DNA of 64,000 bases from a bacterium (GTDB taxonomy: Archaea > Nanoarchaeota > Nanoarchaeia > Woesearchaeales > UBA10216): NCBI GenBank assembly GCA_024206195.1, contig JAAGZO010000437.1:124001-188000 (forward strand). Direction: 5' to 3'. Within the stretch, counting starts at the first letter, position 1, and each line of letters starts with the position of its first letter. The translations under genes and the position numbers were made by a program. The notes below the pieces were generated by a model. It was given only the letters and a program-made list of their open reading frames with translations. It had not been told where the DNA came from and did not search any database. Shown here piece after piece: positions 18,815-27,992 of the stretch.

Positions 18815-21348
18815 AAAAAATATGGATTTATTCGGCAATATTGCTTCTTTTGGTTAGTCCTGTCTTTGCAGCTTTTGATGTAGAGGATGAATTGACTGGC
18901 CGTAAAATCAGTATGTTTCTTGGGGAGCACTTTGTCGCAGAAGCTTATGCTGAAAACCCTGAGTTTATCAGAGAGGGTGACCCGCCAACTGATCAAGAAA
19001 TCTTAACTTTAGTTGAGGCTAGCAAGAAAAGCAGAATACATAAGGGCACAGATGCTTATATTATTTATCATAGCAAGGACATTAGGCTAACACTCGCTTC
19101 AGCTACTGATATTCCTGATGCAAAACCTCCAAAGGATTGCAACAAAAACAATATTTGTGATCCTGGTGAGAACCATGAGCTTTGTCCTGATGAGTGTCCT
19201 GATAAGGTTAAGATTATTTTGCCAGCAGATGGTTCTGTTATTTCAGCTGATTTCACTGTTTGGGTGCATGATCCTCCTGGTGCGCAGTACTGTTTTTATT
19301 TGATTAAGGGAACTCGAGATGGTACAGTTGAGAGGGAGTGCAATTCCAAGTTTAATGTTGATGTTGGTGAGGGTGCTGAGTACTGCAAAGCAGAGGGCAA
19401 ACGCAGTTGTGATATTACTGCGAGTTCTTTTGATTCTAATGGCAAGCAGATGATTGATAATGCTGTTTATGATATAAACTTTGACACAGTATCTGAAGAT
19501 TGCCAGAGGCTTTATAGAAATATTGCAACTTATTTTGGCCTTAAGTGCGGTGAAGAACATTATTACCATCTAGCTGATGTGAATAGTGATAAAATAATTG
19601 ATGTTAATGATTATAATCTTGTTTTAGAAAACCAGGGAAACAGGGATTGGTGTTCTGATACGCTTTATGATTCAGAAGATCCTTGTTTTGCGGTTTCAGG
19701 AAAATGTTCTGAAGACGGAACCATTGAGACTCAGTGTTCTCCAACAAAGCCGCTATATTGCAACAAAGGAGAGCTTGTTAATAACTGTTCAAACTGCGGC
19801 TGCCCAGACAATCTACAATGCCAGTTTGATGAAAGTTGTAGTGATTTTAAGGATGACAAAACAACATGTGAATCTACGGGTGGCAAGTGTACTCTTGCAA
19901 CTAAGGGTTGTGGCCATTACAAACAGCTTAGTCACTCATGTGGTGATTTGGGTTATGTGTGTTGTGAGGAGATGCCCTTTTGCGGGGATAATGTCTGTCT
20001 TGAACAAAATGATGAAAGATACAGTGAAACAAAAGATAATTGTCCTCAGGATTGTGGTGATTGCGGTTCTGTAGGCGGCGAATGCACTTTTGCAGCTAGG
20101 GGTTGTGGTCAATACGCTAAATTGCACAACACATGCGGATATGAAAAAGATACTATTTGCTGCGAGAGTACTCCTAAGTGCGGTGATGGTTTTTGTTTCT
20201 CAAACCACTTCGCTGGAGAAAGCAGTCAAAATTGCCCGGAAGATTGTCTTGTGACTTGTGGTGACGGTAATTGTAAAAAAAGTGCTGGAGAAAGTTTAGA
20301 AAAATGCCCAGCTGATTGTTCTGTTTGTGGTGATAATATCTGCAGTGGTGATGAATCATATTCAAATTGCCAGGACTGCTATTGTGGGGATGGCCGTTGT
20401 GATAAGGATGAGTGGCAAAAGTTTTCTTGTGTTGAGGATTGCGGTGTTAATTGTTTAGAAGATCATGCATCAGGAGAAAATTGGCGCGCTTGTATCCAAC
20501 ACGCTGAATATGACCATACATGTTTTGAATATAAAACTCCAATCAAACATCTTATTTGTGATGATTCAAGGACTTGCGGAGGATATAGTTGCTGTAGTGA
20601 TGATGACTGCGAAGAAGGAGATACTTGCAATCTTGAAATTAACAAATGTGTTAATTTGGGTGAGTGTATTCCTATACTTACAAATGGTGATTCAAAAAAT
20701 AAACTAGACGTTGTTTTTGTTGGAGTTGGTTTTGAAACCAGGGCTTATTTTGAAGATACTGTTGTTGCGCTTATAGACTATGAAGGGAGCAATGGTTACA
20801 ACGGTTTGATGTCTGTCGAACCTTTCAAGTCAAATCGTGATAAATTTAATTTTTGGATGGTTGACACAAAGTTTTCTGTGTCATATTATGAGGATACTGG
20901 ATATCCTCATACAGGTGCTATTGGTCTTTCGAAATACTGCCCACATACAGACCAAACTATACTTTTGTCAAAAAGCAAGTTCCGTTCAAGTGGGGGTGAT
21001 GGCGAGTCTTTTGTTTCAATTGGAGACTCTTTAAACTCTGGTGATGGTAGGACAGTATTGCATGAATTTGGCCATTCTTTTGGTGGCTTGGCTGATGAAT
21101 ATGTTGAAGGAAATGCAGATAGATCTCACAAACCCAATTGTGCTCCGGATAGAGCTACAGCAGAAAAATGGTGGGGTGACTTGGCAAGGAAAAATGAGCG
21201 CATAGACTATTTTGAGGGATGTAGTTATATCATGTCAAATATCAGACCAACAAAAAATTCAATAATGAGAAATCAATGGGATTTGAGTTGTGATTTTGAG
21301 GAGGTCAACGAAAGGCATCTGTTAGGATTGCTTGAAGCTTATACGTAA
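18811..21348 (+). CDS. secreted Cys-rich M64-type (IgA peptidase-like) zinc metallopeptidase
   Basis: 845 aa. Signal peptide (1-20), a dockerin-like repeat (near 254, DVNSDKIIDVNDYN), and a long Cys-rich zone with several CGDGxCxxxExxxxCPxDC units. The C-terminal M64-like domain opens with KLDVVFVGVGF and carries HEFGHSFGGLADEY, giving zinc ligands His751, His755 and probably Asp762, with Glu752 catalytic and a later SIMRN turn. It should cleave extracellular proteins. Starts with GTG, overlapping the previous stop. No C-terminal membrane helix, so it is secreted or held by partners. Confidence 0.88.
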   Translation: MKKIWIYSAILLLLVSPVFAAFDVEDELTGRKISMFLGEHFVAEAYAENPEFIREGDPPTDQEILTLVEASKKSRIHKGTDAYIIYHSKDIRLTLASATDIPDAKPPKDCNKNNICDPGENHELCPDECPDKVKIILPADGSVISADFTVWVHDPPGAQYCFYLIKGTRDGTVERECNSKFNVDVGEGAEYCKAEGKRSCDITASSFDSNGKQMIDNAVYDINFDTVSEDCQRLYRNIATYFGLKCGEEHYYHLADVNSDKIIDVNDYNLVLENQGNRDWCSDTLYDSEDPCFAVSGKCSEDGTIETQCSPTKPLYCNKGELVNNCSNCGCPDNLQCQFDESCSDFKDDKTTCESTGGKCTLATKGCGHYKQLSHSCGDLGYVCCEEMPFCGDNVCLEQNDERYSETKDNCPQDCGDCGSVGGECTFAARGCGQYAKLHNTCGYEKDTICCESTPKCGDGFCFSNHFAGESSQNCPEDCLVTCGDGNCKKSAGESLEKCPADCSVCGDNICSGDESYSNCQDCYCGDGRCDKDEWQKFSCVEDCGVNCLEDHASGENWRACIQHAEYDHTCFEYKTPIKHLICDDSRTCGGYSCCSDDDCEEGDTCNLEINKCVNLGECIPILTNGDSKNKLDVVFVGVGFETRAYFEDTVVALIDYEGSNGYNGLMSVEPFKSNRDKFNFWMVDTKFSVSYYEDTGYPHTGAIGLSKYCPHTDQTILLSKSKFRSSGGDGESFVSIGDSLNSGDGRTVLHEFGHSFGGLADEYVEGNADRSHKPNCAPDRATAEKWWGDLARKNERIDYFEGCSYIMSNIRPTKNSIMRNQWDLSCDFEEVNERHLLGLLEAYT

Positions 21349-21351
21349 GGT

Positions 21352-22593
21352 CTACTCCAGCGCAGCCAGCTTAACATCTGTCTCTAGCTCGATTGCCTGG
21401 TATTCAAGTCTCTTTCTTTCTTTTTCATCCATGTTGTAGGCGTTGCTTATTGCTGATGCAATCTTCTTCAGAAGTTCTCTTGCCTCGCCTATGTCGCCTC
21501 TTCTGACCTTTTCCCGTGTTTCATCAATAAGTTCAGAAATCTTTTCGGATTTTTCAAATTCTACGCTGTCAGGCATCTCTGGTAGAGGCATGCTGACATC
21601 TGCCATTGGCGTCCTTGTTTTTTCTATGAACCTTTCAAAGTTTTCTCTTTCAAGAGCACCTCTCTCTTTTAGCAGTGCAACTCGTCTCTTTGATAGCTGA
21701 ATCCTTGCATCATTAAGTTTCTTTTCGTCTTCTGCAAGCTCTCTTTCTTTTCTTGCAAGATCTTTTTCTCTTTGATCAATTGTCATGTTTTTCGGTGTAT
21801 TCTGCGCGCTTTCAACAATCTTTGGAACGAGCTCTTCAAGGGTTGTGCTCTTTTTTGGCTTTAATTCTTTGAATATTTTCTTTGCCTGTGGCTTTTTTAC
21901 AGGCATCTTTTTCAAAACTTTCTTTATCTCTTTAGGAACAGGCTTTTTCTGTACTGCAACCTTCTTTACAGCTGCAATTTTCTTTGTTTTTCTTGGCATT
22001 CCAACAACTGGCACCAGTACTTTTGGTATTGATTTAGGAGACTTCTTTTTTACGAACGCTTTTTTCTTTTTTGGAGCAGTTTTTCTTGGCATGCTCACAA
22101 CTGGCACCTTTACTTTGGGAATTGCTTTTTTTACCACAGGCTTCTTTGGAAGAGGAGGAAGTTTAACCTTTTTAACTGGTGGTGGCGGTGGCAGCTTCAT
22201 TGGAAGGTCATTCTTTACAGGAACAACTGCTACAGATCTTCCAAGCAGCTCTACTGCCTTGCTCTTATTTGCATTTTTCAGTTGGTTTGCAAGCTTTGGA
22301 TTCTTTATTATATCCTTGACCCAGTCACTGAAGTCGTTACTGTCCTTAGTTACATGGTATTCATATGTTTCGTCTTCCATGGATTCTATTGCTTCTGCAA
22401 GCTCTGGAAGGTTTTTTACAACTCGTCCGTCACTTAGCCATAATCTTAGCTCAGGATCAACATTAGAAAGATGCTTTTTGTCAATATCAATGTCTCTCAG
22501 AATATCTGGTTCCTTGGTTTTCTTGGGAGCTTCGACTGTCTCCTCTTTTTTTCTGAATAGCCAGAAACCTCTTTTTTTCTTTTCTTTAGCCAT
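21352..22593 (-). CDS. DUF5752 domain protein with basic Pro/Lys linker and coiled coil
   Basis: 413 aa. Residues about 40-115 contain the DUF5752 signature (WLSDGRVVKNLPELAEAI, later YEYHV, DFSDWVKDII). A very basic Pro/Lys/Ala segment (about 120-270) with repeated VPVV-MPRKT units follows, then a coiled coil (about 275-345) and a helical C-terminus. Cytosolic; it looks like a scaffold or nucleic-acid-binding protein (inference). The frame extends to 22647, but a TATATAAATA box at about 22620-22631 favours the ATG at 22593. Its 3' end nearly touches the convergent M64 gene. Confidence 0.78.
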   Translation of the reverse strand: MAKEKKKRGFWLFRKKEETVEAPKKTKEPDILRDIDIDKKHLSNVDPELRLWLSDGRVVKNLPELAEAIESMEDETYEYHVTKDSNDFSDWVKDIIKNPKLANQLKNANKSKAVELLGRSVAVVPVKNDLPMKLPPPPPVKKVKLPPLPKKPVVKKAIPKVKVPVVSMPRKTAPKKKKAFVKKKSPKSIPKVLVPVVGMPRKTKKIAAVKKVAVQKKPVPKEIKKVLKKMPVKKPQAKKIFKELKPKKSTTLEELVPKIVESAQNTPKNMTIDQREKDLARKERELAEDEKKLNDARIQLSKRRVALLKERGALERENFERFIEKTRTPMADVSMPLPEMPDSVEFEKSEKISELIDETREKVRRGDIGEARELLKKIASAISNAYNMDEKERKRLEYQAIELETDVKLAALE

Positions 22594-22653
22594 ATTCCCC
22601 CATGAATGTTTAATATCACCCATATTTATATATTTTGTTTTCTGCATTCAGAC

Positions 22654-23253
22654 TTAAATCTCTATTAATTCAGCTTTTCTCTTTCTAAAATAAGAAAGGA
22701 TGACAATTATCAATAATGCAAGTATGGCAATAGCACCTACTGCGCTGTATATAGTACTGAGGTCTGTGTACTCCCCTTCACATTTAACCTTAATTATTAT
22801 AGGGACAGATACACCAAGAGGAATCTTCTCTTTTGTTTCTGTTTTTTCCATGGCAATAACCTTGCCTTCGAACGCAAGATCATCTTCTCCGCATGTTTTC
22901 TTGCAAAAGAAATCGCCTATAAGGCAGTCCTTTTCATAGACATTTGCAACCTTAAAGCAGAATTCAATAGGAATAGAGTTCTCATGTAATGTTCTTGTTG
23001 GTACAAATTCTCCATCGCTATTTTCTGCTCTAATAACATCCTTTAATTCTTCGGAAACACTAAGGACTACATTAACATCTTCATCCCAGGGATTATATAC
23101 ACCATACTGCGTGCAGTGTGTTGAGCCTTCAAAGACAATCTCTGTTTGAGTATCCCATATAAGACCGACATTCTTCCTGGCAACTGCTGCCTGTGGAATA
23201 ATCATACAGAAAATCAAAGCTAGGATTATGAGTATCTTTATTTTAATTTGCAT
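22654..23253 (-). CDS. exported membrane protein with Cys-containing ectodomain
   Basis: 199 aa. Signal peptide (about 1-25), a beta-rich ectodomain with seven Cys (for example CLIGDFFCKKTCGED), one membrane helix (about 170-192) and a basic tail. The start overlaps the preceding small membrane gene by 11 bases, so it is the last gene of the AbrB-led operon. I do not recognise a named family; a surface receptor or anchor is possible. Confidence 0.7.
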   Translation of the reverse strand: MQIKIKILIILALIFCMIIPQAAVARKNVGLIWDTQTEIVFEGSTHCTQYGVYNPWDEDVNVVLSVSEELKDVIRAENSDGEFVPTRTLHENSIPIEFCFKVANVYEKDCLIGDFFCKKTCGEDDLAFEGKVIAMEKTETKEKIPLGVSVPIIIKVKCEGEYTDLSTIYSAVGAIAILALLIIVILSYFRKRKAELIEI

Positions 23254-23512
23254 CGACCTCTTTTATATATTGACTTTCTTCTCCTTTGTTTATATATTTT
23301 ACTATCTCAGCAGTAATCGGGTGCTTATCGTTTATTCTGATTGTTGGCTCTTCTGTTTTATCATCTTCTATTTGCTGGCAGGGCCCAAGCAGCAATACCA
23401 TGAATAAAAGCAGTGCAATAAGTGCTATTATTGCAACCTTTGTCATGTGATCCTTTTCTTCAGGCTTAGTTTCTTTTTTCAGAAACTCTATTCCATGATT
23501 GTTTTTCTTCAT
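23243..23512 (-). CDS. small single-pass membrane protein, 89 aa
   Basis: Charged cytosolic N-terminus, a strong membrane helix (about 24-44), then a short acidic tail outside. Its ATG overlaps the stop of the first AbrB-type gene (ATGA), and its 3' end overlaps the next membrane protein, so it is made from the same transcript. No family recognised. Confidence 0.62.
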   Translation of the reverse strand: MKKNNHGIEFLKKETKPEEKDHMTKVAIIALIALLLFMVLLLGPCQQIEDDKTEEPTIRINDKHPITAEIVKYINKGEESQYIKEVDAN

Positions 23513-23652
23513 TTGATCTCTTTTAGTATCAAATCTCCGTGGGGATTCTCTATAAATCTTAATTTTGTCCCTGCTTTCCAGCCCTTTGACTCAGTAAGAT
23601 CCTTTGGAATCGTTATCTTGAACTGTCCATTGAATACTACAACCTTAACCAT
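23509..23652 (-). CDS. AbrB/SpoVT-type DNA-binding protein, 47 aa
   Basis: A 47-residue swapped-hairpin AbrB domain: MVKVVVFNGQFKITIPKDL, then GWKAGTKLRFIE and GDLILKEIK, which is the usual beta-alpha-beta order. Such proteins dimerise and bind DNA, often their own promoter. It overlaps the upstream AbrB gene by eight bases and the downstream small membrane gene by four. It consists only of the DNA-binding fold. Confidence 0.82.
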   Translation of the reverse strand: MVKVVVFNGQFKITIPKDLTESKGWKAGTKLRFIENPHGDLILKEIK

Positions 23653-23800
23653 AAGAACTGCCTCCTATCTCCTTAACATGAACATTGCCTTCAGAATCCT
23701 CAACAAGTCTCAGGATTGTTCCTTTCTTCCAGTTCCGCAACTTTACAATCTCTTTAGGAAGAGTTACTCGATATTGCCCGCCAAATGCTACTATTCTCAT
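23645..23800 (-). CDS. AbrB/SpoVT-type DNA-binding protein, 51 aa
   Basis: Paralogue of the next gene: MRIVAFGGQYRVTLPKEIV, then NWKKGTILRLVED and GNVHVKEI. First gene of an overlapping operon of at least four genes. The promoter region holds three TAGTA repeats at 11-bp spacing between the TATA box (about 23834-23844) and the start codon. The two AbrB proteins may form a heterodimer that represses this promoter (inference). Confidence 0.82.
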   Translation of the reverse strand: MRIVAFGGQYRVTLPKEIVKLRNWKKGTILRLVEDSEGNVHVKEIGGSSYG

Positions 23801-23802
23801 TT

Positions 23803-23829
23803 TAGTAATAAAATAGTATTAAATTAGTA
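23803..23829. promoter_or_regulatory. phased TAGTA repeats, candidate AbrB operator
   Basis: TAGTA starts at 23803, 23814 and 23825, exactly 11 bp apart, so all three lie on one face of the helix. They fill the space between the minus-strand TATA box and the start codon of the first AbrB gene. The inverted form TACTA occurs at 23789. An autoregulatory operator is inferred from position only. Confidence 0.5.
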
Positions 23830-23893
23830 CTATCTATATATAAGCTTTTCTGTTTCAGCAAGCTTTAAAAACAGGTTACTGTTTTCTCATACT

Positions 23894-25645
23894 ATGATAA
23901 GGCAGCCATTAGTTGTTGTACTCGGCCATGTAGACCATGGCAAGACAAAACTCTTAGACAGTATTAGAGGTACGGCTATTGCTGCAAAGGAAGCTGGTGG
24001 AATAACGCAGTGCATTGGATGCAGCTATGTTCCTTTGAAAACAATCAAGACCATCTGCGGAAGCATTCTTACTGCTACAAAAACAAATCTTTCACTTCCT
24101 GGTTTGCTTTTCATTGATTCACCAGGCCACGCTGCTTTCACTAATCTTAGAAAAAGAGGCGGAAACCTTGCAGACATCGCAATTCTTGTAGTTGACATCA
24201 ATGAGGGCTTTAAGCCGCAGACAGTTGAGTCAATTGAGATTCTTAAGCAGTACAAAACACCGTTCATTGTTGTTGCAAACAAGGTTGATCTTTTGCCTGG
24301 CTGGAGAGCAGCTGGAGAGAATATTCTTGAAAACATTTCATCACAGGCTGAAAATGTACAGCAGGAACTTGACAAAAAATTATACGAGCTTGTCGGAAAG
24401 CTTTCAGAGTTTGGAATAAACTCAGAGCGTTTCGACAGAGTAGAGGATTACACAAACCAGATTGCAATTGTTCCATGTTCTGCAAAGACAAGAGAGGGCA
24501 TACCTGCAGTCTTGATGGTTCTTTCAGGCCTTGCCCAGAAATATCTGGAAGAGTGCCTGACATGCAAAGAGGATAGCCCTGCAAAGGGTGTTGTTCTTGA
24601 GGTAAAGAAAGAAAGAGGCCTTGGAATGACAATTGATGTCATAGTCTATGATGGAACACTGAAAAAAGGATCTAAAATAGTTATCGGTGGATTGAATGCG
24701 CCAATTGTTACAAAGGTTAAGGCAATGTTTGAGCCAAAACCGCTTTCAGAGATGCGTGATTCCAAATCAAGCTTCAAGCCGGTTGAAAAGGTTACAGCTG
24801 CAACAGGTGTTAAGATTTCTGCAATTGGAATAGAAACTGTTGTTGCAGGAGCTCCAGTATTGACAGTAATGGGAGATGAAGCAAAAACAAAAGAAGAAGC
24901 GCAAAAAGAAGTGGAAGACGTAATAATTGAAACAGAAAAAGAGGGTGTTGTTGTAAAGGCAGACACATTAGGTTCTTTAGAAGCGCTTACAATGCTCCTT
25001 AAGGAAAAGGGAGTGCAAATCAGAAGTGCGTCAATAGGTCAAATCACAAGAAAAGATGTTCTTGATGCAGAGAGCAACTATGAAAAGGATCCATTAAAGG
25101 CAGTTGTTCTCGGTTTTAATGTCAGTGCTGCTCCTGATGCAGAATCTCCAAGAGCAAAGATAATTACACAAGACGTTGTATACCGGCTTATTGAGGAATT
25201 TGAGAAATGGAGAGATAATGAGAAAAAGATGCAGGATGCAAAACAGATTGATAATGTTGTAAGGCCCTGCAAGATCCAGCTTCTAAAAGGATATGTTTTC
25301 AGGCAGAATAACCCTGCTGTTTCAGGTGTTGAGGTTCTCTCAGGAAAACTAAAAGTAGGAACACCCTTGATGAAAGGAAACCAGACAATCACATCTGTAA
25401 AGAGTATTCAGGAAGAAAAGGAAAGCGTTAATGAAGCAGAAAAAGGAAAGCAGGTTGCAATCTCAATGCCAGGTGTCACAATAGGAAGGCAGCTGTTTGA
25501 AGGAGACACACTCTACAGTTCAATCCCAGAAGAAGACTTCAGAAGGCTGAAGAATCTGAAGAAATTCCTTGAACCAGAGGAAAAAGAGATACTTAGAGAG
25601 ATTGCCCAGTTAATGAGAGCAGATAATCCCATGTGGGGCATTTGA
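23894..25645 (+). CDS. infB: archaeal translation initiation factor IF-5B
   Basis: 583 aa, normal for aIF5B. The GTPase domain opens with VVLGHVDHGKTKLLD (G1), followed by IDSPGH (G3) and NKVDL (G4). Domains II-IV follow, ending in a helix-rich C-terminus. The factor promotes ribosomal subunit joining and initiator tRNA positioning by GTP hydrolysis. No intein is present. A TTTAAAAAC box about 27 bases upstream indicates leaderless transcription. Confidence 0.96.
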   Translation: MIRQPLVVVLGHVDHGKTKLLDSIRGTAIAAKEAGGITQCIGCSYVPLKTIKTICGSILTATKTNLSLPGLLFIDSPGHAAFTNLRKRGGNLADIAILVVDINEGFKPQTVESIEILKQYKTPFIVVANKVDLLPGWRAAGENILENISSQAENVQQELDKKLYELVGKLSEFGINSERFDRVEDYTNQIAIVPCSAKTREGIPAVLMVLSGLAQKYLEECLTCKEDSPAKGVVLEVKKERGLGMTIDVIVYDGTLKKGSKIVIGGLNAPIVTKVKAMFEPKPLSEMRDSKSSFKPVEKVTAATGVKISAIGIETVVAGAPVLTVMGDEAKTKEEAQKEVEDVIIETEKEGVVVKADTLGSLEALTMLLKEKGVQIRSASIGQITRKDVLDAESNYEKDPLKAVVLGFNVSAAPDAESPRAKIITQDVVYRLIEEFEKWRDNEKKMQDAKQIDNVVRPCKIQLLKGYVFRQNNPAVSGVEVLSGKLKVGTPLMKGNQTITSVKSIQEEKESVNEAEKGKQVAISMPGVTIGRQLFEGDTLYSSIPEEDFRRLKNLKKFLEPEEKEILREIAQLMRADNPMWGI

Positions 25646-25698
25646 AAACAAAAGATTTAAATTCAGAAGCACCAATTATCATAAAAAAGGGGGAAATA

Positions 25699-26442
25699 AT
25701 GAAACAACTGCTACTATTCATTTTAGTATTCTTATGCTTAGTTGGAATAGCTGCTGCAGATGTTCGTGAACCTCATATTACACTTACAAATTCTGATATA
25801 CAGGCTACCTCAGTTGTTATGGAGTGGAAGACAAATGAGCCTGCTGTTTCAACCTTTGAAATGAATGGCAACAGTGTTGATTTTGAGGAATCAGACAAGT
25901 TTGAGGTTGAGCTTTCAAGCCTGAAGCCAGATACAGTTTATGATTATAAGATAACTGCATGCGATGCATCAAACAACTGCTACAAATATGGCGGTTCATT
26001 CATCACAAAAGAAAAATCATTCAGCTCACCATTCACTGGAATGGCAGTTCTGGAAATGCCTGAGTTTGAGTACGCAGGACTAATCTTCTTTGGTATTATG
26101 GGTGTGATAGTTCTTGTAATAGCAATGAACTTCATTTTTCAGCGTGCAGATTTCAGCATGCCTACTGGTTCAAAAATGGGCAAGATGATCAAGAATGCTG
26201 AAAAGGCAATTGCAACAGGAAAACAGACAGATGCTTACAAGATATATGATCAGATACGTCCAGAGTACGAGAAAATGAATCTTAAGTCAAAGGCAAACCA
26301 TTATGACAAGATAATGGGCATCCATGAAAAGCTAAAGCTCTACGCAGATGCAAAAGAAGCACATGTTCTTGCAGACAAGTACATTGATGGAACAATCAAT
26401 CGTGAAGAAACAACAAGATTAAGAGAACTTCTTACAAACTAA
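25699..26442 (+). CDS. membrane protein: exported FN3-like domain plus cytosolic TPR-like helices
   Basis: 247 aa. Signal peptide (1-18), a fibronectin III-like domain (about 22-105, with VVMEWKTNEPA and LKPDTVYDYKITA), a membrane helix (about 125-148) and a cytosolic helical region with TPR-like spacing (AIATGKQTDAYKIYDQI). The frame extends upstream to 25633, but that start lies inside the IF-5B gene; the ATG at 25699 follows a GGGGGAA motif and begins a signal peptide. Function unknown. Confidence 0.72.
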   Translation: MKQLLLFILVFLCLVGIAAADVREPHITLTNSDIQATSVVMEWKTNEPAVSTFEMNGNSVDFEESDKFEVELSSLKPDTVYDYKITACDASNNCYKYGGSFITKEKSFSSPFTGMAVLEMPEFEYAGLIFFGIMGVIVLVIAMNFIFQRADFSMPTGSKMGKMIKNAEKAIATGKQTDAYKIYDQIRPEYEKMNLKSKANHYDKIMGIHEKLKLYADAKEAHVLADKYIDGTINREETTRLRELLTN

Positions 26443-26714
26443 CCAACAGCTCTTCTAACGTCAACTGCTTCTACACTGTTAACTTCTTCTATTTCAGAAA
26501 TCTTTTTCTCTGTTTCATCGCTGCTTCCACTAGCTTCATCAGCAACGAACATTATCTTAATTGCAGTAAGCCCAAATGCAAAAGGCTCTTTGTCAACCTT
26601 TCCGACATTGCCTCCTGCAGCTGTGATTATCTCAGAAGCCTTCTGAACTATTGCTTCAATATCACTTTCAGGAGAAGCAGGCATTATCTTAAGTGTAATA
26701 ATTACATTTGCCAT
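26439..26714 (-). CDS. ef1b: translation elongation factor 1-beta
   Basis: 91 aa, the standard size for archaeal EF-1B. It has the MANVIITLKIMPASPESDI start, the KEPFAFGLTAIKIMFV core and the EVNSVEAVDVRRAVG end. It is the guanine nucleotide exchange factor for EF-1A. The ATG lies one base after the stop of the Zn-ribbon gene, the conserved pairing in archaea. A longer frame (to 26765) runs into that gene and is rejected. Confidence 0.95.
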   Translation of the reverse strand: MANVIITLKIMPASPESDIEAIVQKASEIITAAGGNVGKVDKEPFAFGLTAIKIMFVADEASGSSDETEKKISEIEEVNSVEAVDVRRAVG

Positions 26715-26715
26715 T

Positions 26716-26889
26716 TTAATTAGGTCCTGTGAAGCCGCACTCAGCGCACTTGTACTTAACAGCATTTGCCCTGCAGTTAGCGCATCTGACTATCTCTGTC
26801 TTGCCGCATGAAGGGCATAGAAATTTAGCTGCTGTAGAGCCGCTTGTGATCTTCTTTTTACATGATGAACAAAAAAGTTCTTGTGCCAT
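26716..26889 (-). CDS. Zn-ribbon RNA-binding protein (COG2888-type), 57 aa
   Basis: Two zinc ribbons from four CxxC motifs: CSSC, CPSC, CANC and CAEC. This matches the small archaeal Zn-ribbon protein encoded directly upstream of EF-1B and thought to act in translation. A TTTTTAAATG box at about 26912-26921 on this strand drives both genes. Confidence 0.9.
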   Translation of the reverse strand: MAQELFCSSCKKKITSGSTAAKFLCPSCGKTEIVRCANCRANAVKYKCAECGFTGPN

Positions 26890-26969
26890 AGTATAACAAG
26901 GGATAAAGGGCTCATTTAAAAACTTTTGGGTTGCAAAGGTTTTTATACGCCCCTAAATAACCTCTCGCT

Positions 26970-27992
26970 ATGGAGAAGATCAAAGAAGGCAAGGCAACAT
27001 TATTTACATCAACAGGTAAGGTGTCAAAGAAGATGGGAGTCTTCTATAATCCTGTCATGAAGCTAAACAGAGATATCTCAGTCATTCTTCTAAAAGCGCT
27101 AAACAAGAAGCAGATGCAGCTTGCAGATCCCTTTGCAGGGACAGGTGTAAGAAGCATTCGCTTTCTTAAGGAGCTCAAAAGCATAAGAAGAGTATACTTG
27201 AATGACACTTCAAAGGATGCAGTCAAGCTCATAAAAAAGAATCTAAAGCTGAACAAGGTTAAAGCAGAGATACACAATGAGGATGCAAACATCTTTCTCC
27301 TAAACAGCAAAGGATTTGATTATATTGACATTGATCCATTTGGCTTTCCAGGGCGTTTTCTTTTTGCAGCTGCTGAAAGAATATCCAGAAATGGCGTTTT
27401 AGCAGTCACTGCAACAGATACATCCGCTTTATCAGGTACAATGCCTGCTGCATGCAAGAGAAAGTACTGGGCAAAGCCCATGAAAAATGAGCTAATGCAT
27501 GAGGTTGGATTAAGAATCTTGATCAGAAAAGTGCAATTGGTTGCAGCTCAGTCAGAAAAAGCTTTGATACCAATCTTCTCATATTCAAAGGATCACTATA
27601 TGAGGGTCTTTTTCTTTTGCGAAAAAGGAAGAAAAAAAGCAGACAAGCTAATCAATCAACAGGGAGTTCTTGTTTACAATAAGGACTACGCAGGCCCGAT
27701 GTGGCTTGGTCCATTGTGGGACAAAAAACTTGTAAGTAAAATGGCAAAGCAGAAGATGGATGATGAAACAATGAAATTCATCAATGTAATAAAAAAAGAA
27801 TCAGCAATAAGCACTGTTGGATTCTTTGACATACATAAAATCTGCAAGAAAAACAAGCTCAACATTCCAAAGAGAGACATTTTAATCAAGAAAATAAAAA
27901 AAGCAGGCTTTAAAGTATCAGAAACGCATTTCAGCCTTACAGGTCTGAGAAGCAACATCACAATGGAGAAACTAGTGAGAATCCTAAAATGA
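26970..27992 (+). CDS. trm1: tRNA (guanine26-N2)-dimethyltransferase
   Basis: 340 aa. The N-terminal KIKEGKATLF and VFYNPVMKLNRDIS motifs, SAM-binding ADPFAGTGVR (52-61) and catalytic IDIDPFG (119-125) are diagnostic of Trm1. It dimethylates G26 of tRNAs with S-adenosylmethionine. Leaderless: TTTTTATAC (26938-26946) lies about 27 bases upstream. The stop overlaps the next gene by four bases. Confidence 0.95.
   Translation: MEKIKEGKATLFTSTGKVSKKMGVFYNPVMKLNRDISVILLKALNKKQMQLADPFAGTGVRSIRFLKELKSIRRVYLNDTSKDAVKLIKKNLKLNKVKAEIHNEDANIFLLNSKGFDYIDIDPFGFPGRFLFAAAERISRNGVLAVTATDTSALSGTMPAACKRKYWAKPMKNELMHEVGLRILIRKVQLVAAQSEKALIPIFSYSKDHYMRVFFFCEKGRKKADKLINQQGVLVYNKDYAGPMWLGPLWDKKLVSKMAKQKMDDETMKFINVIKKESAISTVGFFDIHKICKKNKLNIPKRDILIKKIKKAGFKVSETHFSLTGLRSNITMEKLVRILK

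Noticed and set aside
21785..22657. Long plus-strand open frame opposite the DUF5752 gene
   Set aside because: It is rich in Phe/Gly/Thr as expected for the antisense of Lys/Pro-rich codons, and has no promoter or family likeness.
23894..25645. Intein in aIF5B
   Set aside because: The protein has normal length and continuous GTPase motifs.
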